From Pseudomonas sp. (GTDB lineage: Bacteria; Pseudomonadota; Gammaproteobacteria; Pseudomonadales; Pseudomonadaceae), in assembly GCA_003488145.1 (NCBI GenBank), contig DNMQ01000285.1:1-15549 (forward strand): a stretch of 15,549 nucleotides of DNA, given 5' to 3'. Below are positions 1-5,390 of this stretch, in pieces; position 1 is the stretch's first letter, and each line of letters begins with the position of its first letter. The position numbers and the translations under genes were made by a program. The notes under the pieces are model-generated. The model was not told the DNA's origin. It was given only the letters and a program-made list of their open reading frames with translations, and ran no database searches.

Positions 1-1142
1 GGCATCGGCAGAAGCAGGTCGTGAAGAAGGCCGAGCAGGAAGTACAGAAACAGCAGGATCTGCTCCCGGCCCAGCGTGCGGCCGAAACCAAGGAGCTGGG
101 CTGGGACGATGTGACGCCGGTGGACATGGTGGGGCTGGAAGTTGGCTACCGGCTGATTCCGCTGGTGGATCGCAACCAGGGGGGGCAACTGCTGGCGCGT
201 ATCAAGGGGGTGCGCAAGAAGCTCTCGCAGGACCTGGGTTTCCTGATGCCCTCGGTTCACATCCGCGACAACCTGGATCTGCTGCCCAACGCCTATCGCT
301 TGACGCTGATGGGTGTGAGCCTGGCCGAGGCTGAGGTCTATCCGGATCGCGAGCTGGCGATCAATCCGGGCCAGGTGTTCGGACCGCTGAACGGCATTAC
401 CGCCAGAGACCCGGCGTTTGGGCTGGAGGCGGTCTGGATCGAGGCGAGTCAGCGCGATCAGGCGCAGTCGCTGGGTTACACCGTGGTGGATGCCAGTACT
501 GTGGTCGCTACCCACCTCAATCAGGTATTGCACAAGCATGCACATGAGCTGCTTGGCCATGAGGAAGTCCAGCAACTGTTGCAGCTGCTGGCCAAGAGCT
601 CGCCCAAGCTGGCCGAGGAGCTGGTGCCCGGGATGGTTTCGCTGTCAACGCTGCTCAAGGTGCTGCAAGCCTTGCTGCAGGAGCAGGTGCCGGTGCGCGA
701 CATCCGCACCATCGCCGAGGCCATCGCCAATGCCGCCGCCAAGAGTCAAGATCCCGCCGCAATGGTGGCCGCGGTGCGCGTCGCACTGTCTCGCGCAATC
801 GTGCAAAACGTTGTGGGACTAGAGTCGGAGCTGCCTGTGATCACCCTGGAGCCTCGGTTGGAACAGATTTTGCTCAATAGCCTGCAGAAGGCTGGGCAAG
901 GCTCCGAAGACGGCATTCTGCTGGAGCCGGGAATGGCCGAGAAGTTGCAAAGGTCCCTGGTAGAAGCAGCACAGCGTCAAGAAATGCTCGGCAAACCGGC
1001 GGTGTTGCTGGTAGCCGGCCCGGTACGGGCGATGCTTTCGAGATTCGCGCGTCTGGCGGTGCCGAACATTCATGTTTTGGCCTACCAGGAAATACCGGAC
1101 AACAAGCAGGTCACCATCGTTTCGACGGTGGGTCAGAATTAA
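1..1142 (+). CDS. flhA: Flagellar export gate protein FlhA, C-terminal part (5' end outside window)
   Basis: FlhA is the large subunit of the flagellar type III export gate in the inner membrane. Its cytoplasmic C-terminal domain forms a nonamer ring that docks chaperone-substrate complexes. The open frame runs in from the left edge (first whole codon at base 3), so the GTG at base 21 is internal and not a start. The visible 379 residues are about half of a typical roughly 700-residue FlhA. They hold only the linker end and cytoplasmic domain; no membrane segments are present. Family marks include MVGLEVGYRLIPLVD near the left end, the LHKHAHELLGHEEVQ helix, PVITLEPRLEQIL, LLVAGPVRAMLSRFAR and the closing VLAYQEIPDNKQVTIVSTVG. 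The next gene, flhF, follows 15 bases after the stop, which fits one operon. The identity is secure; only the N-terminal membrane half is missing. Confidence 0.96.
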   Translation, partial: HRQKQVVKKAEQEVQKQQDLLPAQRAAETKELGWDDVTPVDMVGLEVGYRLIPLVDRNQGGQLLARIKGVRKKLSQDLGFLMPSVHIRDNLDLLPNAYRLTLMGVSLAEAEVYPDRELAINPGQVFGPLNGITARDPAFGLEAVWIEASQRDQAQSLGYTVVDASTVVATHLNQVLHKHAHELLGHEEVQQLLQLLAKSSPKLAEELVPGMVSLSTLLKVLQALLQEQVPVRDIRTIAEAIANAAAKSQDPAAMVAAVRVALSRAIVQNVVGLESELPVITLEPRLEQILLNSLQKAGQGSEDGILLEPGMAEKLQRSLVEAAQRQEMLGKPAVLLVAGPVRAMLSRFARLAVPNIHVLAYQEIPDNKQVTIVSTVGQN

Positions 1143-1157
1143 CCGAGGGTGCAGGCC

Positions 1158-2450
1158 ATGCAGGTCAAACGTTTCTTCGCCGCCGATATGCGCATCGCCA
1201 TGAAAATGGTCCGCGACGAGCTGGGCGCCGATGCCGTGATCATCGGCAATCGCCGGGTGGCCGGTGGCGTCGAGCTGACTGCTGTGCTCGATTACCCTAT
1301 GCAGTCCGCACCGGCGGCCAACAAGCCCAATCCGGCGCTGGAAGCCGAATTACGCAAGACGCAGTCGCGCCTGGCCAATGCACATGCCGAGCTGAGCACT
1401 GCCCCGCGGGCGAAAATGCAGGATCGTCAACTGGTTGACGAGAAGCCCGCCGCAGCCGCCAGCAAGGTGCAGTCGGAGGCGGTCGCCGAGCCTTCCCCTG
1501 CGGCCGATTTCCGTGCCATCGAAGCGATGTACTCGGAATTGCACGGTCTGCGCGAGCTGATCGAAGTGCAGCTCGGCTCGATCGCCTGGGGCCAGGAGCA
1601 GAGCCGTCGTCCGCAGCAGGCCGGCCTCTGGCGCCGCCTGCAGCGTCTTGGCCTGCCGGCCGAGTTGTCGCGTAGCCTGCTGGAAAAGGTCGCCGGTATC
1701 AACGAGCCGCGTCAGGCCTGGCGCATGGTGCTGGCGTATCTGGCGCAGGCAATCAAGGTCAGCAAGAACGAGCCGCTGGAAGAGGGCGGTGTGATCGCCC
1801 TGGTCGGCCCGGCAGGCGTCGGTAAGACCACTACGCTGGCCAAGCTGGCTGCTCGCTACGTGCTGAAACACGGCGCGCAGAGCATTGCACTGGCCAGCAT
1901 GGACAATTATCGGATCGGTGCGCAGGAGCAACTCAAGACACTGGGCCGGATCCTCGACGTGCCGGTGGTGCAGATCGATCCTAGCCAGCCGCTGAGCAAA
2001 TCGCTGGCCTCGCTGGCGCGTAAGCGGATCATCCTGATCGACACCGCCGGCTTGCCGGCAAGCGATCCGACGCTGCGCATGCAGCTCGAAGCGCTGTCGG
2101 ACAAGGGCGTCAAATCGAAGAATTACCTGGTGCTGGCGGCAACCAGCCAGAGCCAGGTGCTCAAGGCGGCATGGCACAACTATCGTCGTTGCGGCCTGGC
2201 GGGCTGTATTCTGACCAAGTTGGATGAGGCAGGCAGCCTCGGTGATGTGCTCGGGCTCACAATCAGCCAGCACTTGCCGATAGCCTACCTCGCGGACGGC
2301 CCGCGCATTCCGGACGACCTGCATCTGCCGCGTAGCCATCAGCTGGTGAGCCGTGCGGTGAGTTTGCAATCCGGCGAGGAACCGAGCGAGGAAACCATGG
2401 CCGATATGTTCGCCGGGTTGTACAACGGTTCGTCACGGCGGGCTGGATGA
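1158..2450 (+). CDS. flhF: Flagellar polar-placement GTPase FlhF
   Basis: FlhF is an SRP-family (SIMIBI class) GTPase that recruits early flagellar parts to the cell pole. The 430 residues comprise a basic N-terminal region (MQVKRFFAADMRIAM, then DELGADAVIIGNRR), a variable Ala/Gln-rich B region to about residue 130, and the NG domain. G1 is GPAGVGKTT at residues 217-225, G3 is DTAG at 295-298, and G4 is TKLD at 353-356. All nucleotide-binding signatures are intact and the length is normal for Pseudomonas. I chose ATG 1158 over an in-frame GTG at 1149, because the protein then starts MQVKRFF as in relatives. The sequence GAGGG (1145-1149) lies 8 bases upstream as ribosome binding site. It sits between flhA and fleN, its usual partners, and FleN (FlhG) stimulates FlhF GTPase in other systems. 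Confidence 0.97.
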   Translation: MQVKRFFAADMRIAMKMVRDELGADAVIIGNRRVAGGVELTAVLDYPMQSAPAANKPNPALEAELRKTQSRLANAHAELSTAPRAKMQDRQLVDEKPAAAASKVQSEAVAEPSPAADFRAIEAMYSELHGLRELIEVQLGSIAWGQEQSRRPQQAGLWRRLQRLGLPAELSRSLLEKVAGINEPRQAWRMVLAYLAQAIKVSKNEPLEEGGVIALVGPAGVGKTTTLAKLAARYVLKHGAQSIALASMDNYRIGAQEQLKTLGRILDVPVVQIDPSQPLSKSLASLARKRIILIDTAGLPASDPTLRMQLEALSDKGVKSKNYLVLAATSQSQVLKAAWHNYRRCGLAGCILTKLDEAGSLGDVLGLTISQHLPIAYLADGPRIPDDLHLPRSHQLVSRAVSLQSGEEPSEETMADMFAGLYNGSSRRAG

Positions 2451-2505
2451 TGAGGCGACAGCGGTACCAGAATGAATCAGATGCGTGCCCTGCGTGCGCA
2501 TCGCC

Positions 2506-2517
2506 GGCCGAAAGGCC
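2506..2517 (+). other. Small GGCC-GAAA-GGCC hairpin in the fleN leader
   Basis: In the 91-base gap between flhF and fleN, GGCC (2506-2509) and GGCC (2514-2517) can pair around the stable GNRA tetraloop GAAA. The hairpin ends 24 bases before the fleN ATG. No T-run follows, so it does not look like a terminator. The short direct repeat TGCGTGC (2482-2488 and 2491-2497) lies just upstream. The stem is only 4 bp, so a role in fleN translation or RNA stability is a guess. Confidence 0.3.
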
Positions 2518-2541
2518 CCAGCAAGATATAGGCGTGTGAAC

Positions 2542-3369
2542 ATGGGTATGAATCCCGTACAGGTGATTGCGGTGACCGGCGGCAAGGGTGGCGTCGGCAA
2601 GACCAACGTGTCGGTCAATCTGGCGCTGGCCCTGGCCGATCTCGGTCGGCGCGTGGTGCTGCTCGACGCCGACCTCGGCTTGGCCAACGTCGACGTGCTG
2701 CTGGGTCTGACCAGCAAGCGCACCCTGGCCGACGTAATCGCCGGCGAGTGCGATCTGCGTGACGTGCTCATCCAGGGGCCAGGTGGCATTCGCATCGTGC
2801 CGGCAGCGTCCGGTACCCAGAGCATGGTGCAACTGTCGTCCCTGCAGCACGCAGGGCTGATCCAGGCATTCAGCGAGATGGGCGACGAGATCGATGTGCT
2901 GATCATCGACACCGCGGCCGGTATCGGCGACTCGGTAGTCAGCTTCGTGCGCGCCGCGCAGGAGGTGCTGCTGGTGGTCACCGACGAGCCGACATCGATC
3001 ACGGACGCCTACGCGCTGATCAAGCTGCTCAATCGTGACTACGGCATCAGCCGCTTCCGCGTGTTGGCCAACATGGCCCATGCGCCGCAAGAAGGTCGCA
3101 ACCTGTTCGCCAAACTGACTAAGGTTACCGAACGGTTTCTCGATGTGGCGCTGCAGTACGTTGGCGCCGTGCCTTACGACGAGGCCGTGCGCAAGGCGGT
3201 ACAGAAACAGCGTGCGGTCTACGAGGCCTATCCGCGCTCGAAATGCGCGCTGGCCTTCAAGGCCATCGCACAGAAGATCGATACCTGGCCGTTGCCCGCG
3301 ACGCCGCGCGGCCATCTCGAATTCTTCGTGGAGCGCCTCATCAGTCCCGCTTCTCAAAGTCACGAATGA
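2542..3369 (+). CDS. fleN: Flagellar number regulator FleN (FlhG), MinD/ParA-family ATPase
   Basis: FleN (FlhG) limits flagella to one per pole by binding the master activator FleQ in an ATP-dependent way; in Pseudomonas the FleQ-FleN pair also responds to cyclic di-GMP. The 275 residues begin MGMNPVQVIAVTGGKGGVGKT. The deviant Walker A motif KGGVGKT is at residues 15-21, with both signature lysines (K15, K20). LLDADLGLANVDVLLG and IIDTAAGIGDSV (Walker B region) follow. ITDAYALIKLLNRDYG and the end region GHLEFFVERL are typical of the family. ATG 2542 is chosen because upstream in-frame codons look unlike the family; ATG 2548 and GTG 2536 remain possible, and no strong Shine-Dalgarno decides among them. 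The stop overlaps the fliA start (ATGA), implying coupled translation. Identity is secure; the exact start is less so. Confidence 0.95.
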   Translation: MGMNPVQVIAVTGGKGGVGKTNVSVNLALALADLGRRVVLLDADLGLANVDVLLGLTSKRTLADVIAGECDLRDVLIQGPGGIRIVPAASGTQSMVQLSSLQHAGLIQAFSEMGDEIDVLIIDTAAGIGDSVVSFVRAAQEVLLVVTDEPTSITDAYALIKLLNRDYGISRFRVLANMAHAPQEGRNLFAKLTKVTERFLDVALQYVGAVPYDEAVRKAVQKQRAVYEAYPRSKCALAFKAIAQKIDTWPLPATPRGHLEFFVERLISPASQSHE

Positions 3370-4112
3370 CAGGTGCCGGATCCGCTATGTATTACAGCAA
3401 GGCTCAGGCAAAGGATGCGCAGTACCGCCTGATCGATCAGTACGCCCCATTGGTCAAGCGAATCGCTTACCACTTGTTGGCGCGTCTGCCTGCAAGCGTG
3501 CAAGTGGACGATCTGATTCAGGCTGGAATGATCGGACTGCTGGAAGCAGCTAAGAAATACGACGCCGGCAAGGGTGCCAGCTTCGAAACCTACGCCGGTA
3601 TCCGCATTCGCGGCACCATGCTGGACGAAGTCCGGAAGGGTGACTGGGCGCCGCGCTCGGTGCATCGCAATTCGCGGATGGTCAGCGAGGCGATCCGGGC
3701 GATCGAAGCTAAAACCGGGCGCGACGCTAAAGATCACGAGGTTGCGGCCGAACTTAAGCTAAGTCTCGACGAGTATTACGGCATTCTGGGCGATACGCTG
3801 GGCAGTCGCCTGTTCAGCTTCGACGATCTGCTGCAGGAAGGCGATCATGGCGAGCTCGAGGAAGACGCTGCCAGTCTCCACCCGGAGCCGTTCCGTGATC
3901 TCGAGGATGAACGTTTTCAGCAGGCGCTGGCCGACGCCATCGCCAACCTGCCCGAGCGTGAAAAGCTGGTGCTGTCGCTGTATTACGACGAAGAATTGAA
4001 TTTGAAGGAAATCGGTCAGGTGCTGGGTGTCAGCGAGTCGCGTGTGAGCCAGTTGCATAGCCAGTGCGCTGCGCGCTTGCGCGCGCGCCTCGGCGAATGG
4101 CGCGCCAATTAA
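3366..4112 (+). CDS. fliA: RNA polymerase sigma factor FliA (sigma-28)
   Basis: FliA directs RNA polymerase to late flagellar and many chemotaxis promoters and is held inactive by the anti-sigma factor FlgM until hook completion. The protein has 248 residues, as usual for Pseudomonas. Sigma region 2 spans roughly residues 25-95 (LIDQYAPLVKRIAYHLL, DDLIQAGMIGLLEAAKKYD, FETYAGIRIRGTMLDEVRK). Region 3 covers about 100-165 and region 4 about 188-240, with a helix-turn-helix at NLKEIGQVLGVSESRVSQL. The ATG at 3366 overlaps the fleN stop by four bases. The alternative ATG 3387 would remove only seven residues (MTGAGSA) and lacks the coupling. A 62-base gap separates the gene from cheY; I saw no sigma-28 or sigma-54 motif in that gap, so cheYZAB may be read through from upstream or from a promoter I cannot recognise. 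Confidence 0.97.
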   Translation: MTGAGSAMYYSKAQAKDAQYRLIDQYAPLVKRIAYHLLARLPASVQVDDLIQAGMIGLLEAAKKYDAGKGASFETYAGIRIRGTMLDEVRKGDWAPRSVHRNSRMVSEAIRAIEAKTGRDAKDHEVAAELKLSLDEYYGILGDTLGSRLFSFDDLLQEGDHGELEEDAASLHPEPFRDLEDERFQQALADAIANLPEREKLVLSLYYDEELNLKEIGQVLGVSESRVSQLHSQCAARLRARLGEWRAN

Positions 4113-4164
4113 CGATTGTTTGCGGTATGACGTGCTCGGTTTGCTGAGGCATTTTGGGACTTAC

Positions 4165-4169
4165 GGAGG
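4165..4169 (+). promoter_or_regulatory. Strong Shine-Dalgarno GGAGG that points to the TTG start of cheY
   Basis: GGAGG at 4165-4169 is the best ribosome binding site in the fliA-cheY gap. It lies 5 bases before TTG 4175 but 17 bases before ATG 4187. The short distance is normal for initiation and the long one is not, so the site favours the TTG. Confidence 0.7.
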
Positions 4170-4174
4170 TCGAC

Positions 4175-4561
4175 TTGGACAAGAACATGAAAATCCTCAT
4201 CGTCGATGACTTCTCGACGATGAGACGAATCATCAAGAACCTCCTGCGTGATCTGGGGTTCACCAACACCGCCGAAGCGGATGACGGTACTACCGCGCTG
4301 CCGATGCTCAAGAGCGGCAGCTTCGACTTCCTGGTGACCGACTGGAACATGCCGGGCATGAGCGGCATCGATCTGCTGCGCACCGTGCGTGCCGATGAGC
4401 GCCTCAAGCACCTGCCGGTGCTGATGGTGACGGCCGAAGCGAAACGCGATCAGATCATCGAAGCCGCCCAGGCCGGGGTTAACGGCTATGTGGTCAAGCC
4501 TTTCACTGCCCAGGTGCTCAAGGAGAAGATCGAGAAGATCTTCGAGCGCGTCAACGGCTGA
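4175..4561 (+). CDS. cheY: Chemotaxis response regulator CheY
   Basis: CheY is the single-domain receiver that carries phosphate from CheA to the flagellar switch protein FliM. Starting at TTG 4175 the protein is [18 protein letters not shown] and has 128 residues. Acidic-pocket residues are D11 and D12, the phospho-acceptor is D56 (TDWNMPG), and the switch residues are T86, Y105 and K108. Each is offset by one from E. coli CheY (D12, D13, D57, T87, Y106, K109). The four extra residues relative to ATG 4187 (124 residues) match the start of E. coli CheY (MADKEL) and the DKN-type starts I recall from Vibrio and Shewanella. The Shine-Dalgarno spacing also supports TTG. Annotations commonly use the ATG. 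cheZ, encoding its phosphatase, follows after 23 bases. Confidence 0.96.
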   Translation: MDKNMKILIVDDFSTMRRIIKNLLRDLGFTNTAEADDGTTALPMLKSGSFDFLVTDWNMPGMSGIDLLRTVRADERLKHLPVLMVTAEAKRDQIIEAAQAGVNGYVVKPFTAQVLKEKIEKIFERVNG

Positions 4562-4584
4562 AGCAGCAACGCCGCGAGGGCACT

Positions 4585-5379
4585 ATGACGCAAGCAGACC
4601 AAAGCCTGGCAGAGTTCGAAGCGACTCTGAAGGCGCATGCACCCAAGTTGATCGAAAGTCTGCAGCAGGGCCGCTTCGATGAAGCGACGCAGATGTTCAA
4701 TGAGCTGAATCAGGTGCGTAATCACGGGCTTTATCTGGAAGTTGGCAAGCTCACACGCGAGCTGCACAACGCCATCGTCAAGCTCGAGATGGACACCTGC
4801 GCCACTGGCGGCGATCCGTCGCCGATCACGGACGCGACCGATCGCCTGTCCTACGTGGTGGAGATGACCGAGAAGGCTGCCAACCGCACCATGGACCTGG
4901 TCGAAGAATCAGCGCCGCTGGTGAACTACGTGAGCTATGAGGCGCAGAGCCTGACAGCCGACTGGCAGCGTTTCATGCGTCGTGAGATGAATGCCGATCA
5001 GTTCCGCGATCTGGTCAAGCGCATCGACCAGTACCTGCAGCGCAGCATGAACGATGGCGGCCAGCTGTCGCAGAACCTCAGCGAAATCATGCTGGCGCAG
5101 GACTTCCAGGACCTGACCGGGCAGGTGATCAAGCGAGTGACGCGCCTCATCACTGAACTCGAAAGCAACCTGCTTAACCTGGTCCTGATGGCGGGGCAGG
5201 TCGATCGCGTGGCAGGCATCCAGCATGACCGCGAGGCGATGCGCGCCGAGCAGGAAAAGAAAAAACAAGAAAAAGAGCCTTCCAAGGGTGAAGGTCCGCA
5301 GATGCATGCCGATATGCGTGAAGACGTCGTTTCCGGCCAGGACGATGTCGATGATCTGCTTTCAAGCCTGGGCTTTTAG
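4585..5379 (+). CDS. cheZ: CheY-P phosphatase CheZ
   Basis: CheZ speeds removal of phosphate from CheY and ends the motor signal. The 264-residue protein is largely helical and should dimerise as a long four-helix bundle. The catalytic signature QDFQDLTGQ places D176 and Q180 at the positions of E. coli D143 and Q147. The extreme C-terminus QDDVDDLLSSLGF (residues 252-264) is the CheY-binding peptide of the family. Between core and tail is a very charged linker rich in Lys and Glu (about residues 216-235). It is encoded by an A-rich run at 5252-5274 that stands out in this G+C-rich gene. ATG 4585 has GAGGG at 4576-4580, 4 bases upstream. The gene is longer than E. coli cheZ (214 residues) but ordinary for pseudomonads. 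cheA starts 11 bases after the stop. Confidence 0.96.
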   Translation: MTQADQSLAEFEATLKAHAPKLIESLQQGRFDEATQMFNELNQVRNHGLYLEVGKLTRELHNAIVKLEMDTCATGGDPSPITDATDRLSYVVEMTEKAANRTMDLVEESAPLVNYVSYEAQSLTADWQRFMRREMNADQFRDLVKRIDQYLQRSMNDGGQLSQNLSEIMLAQDFQDLTGQVIKRVTRLITELESNLLNLVLMAGQVDRVAGIQHDREAMRAEQEKKKQEKEPSKGEGPQMHADMREDVVSGQDDVDDLLSSLGF

Positions 5380-5390
5380 GGGATGTGAAT

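Noticed and set aside
418..822. Alternate + strand frames inside flhA, cheB and motD rich in Arg, Ser, Pro and Cys
   Set aside because: They are out-of-frame readings of intact genes, with no start signals or domains.
2257..2283. GCCGATAG inside the end of flhF as a promoter for fleN
   Set aside because: The -10 is good but the -35 (TCACAATC) matches only about 3-4 of 8, and it lies within a coding sequence over 250 bases from fleN.
1350..3363. Long - strand open frames (339 and 366 codons) across flhF and fleN
   Set aside because: Same codon-bias shadow effect; no ribosome binding site or recognisable domain, and both lie inside well-identified genes.
5260..5266. AAAAAAC slippery heptamer for -1 frameshifting in cheZ
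   Set aside because: The run is in the wrong phase for the A-AAA-AAC slip, no good downstream structure was seen, and the zero frame gives a complete CheZ tail.
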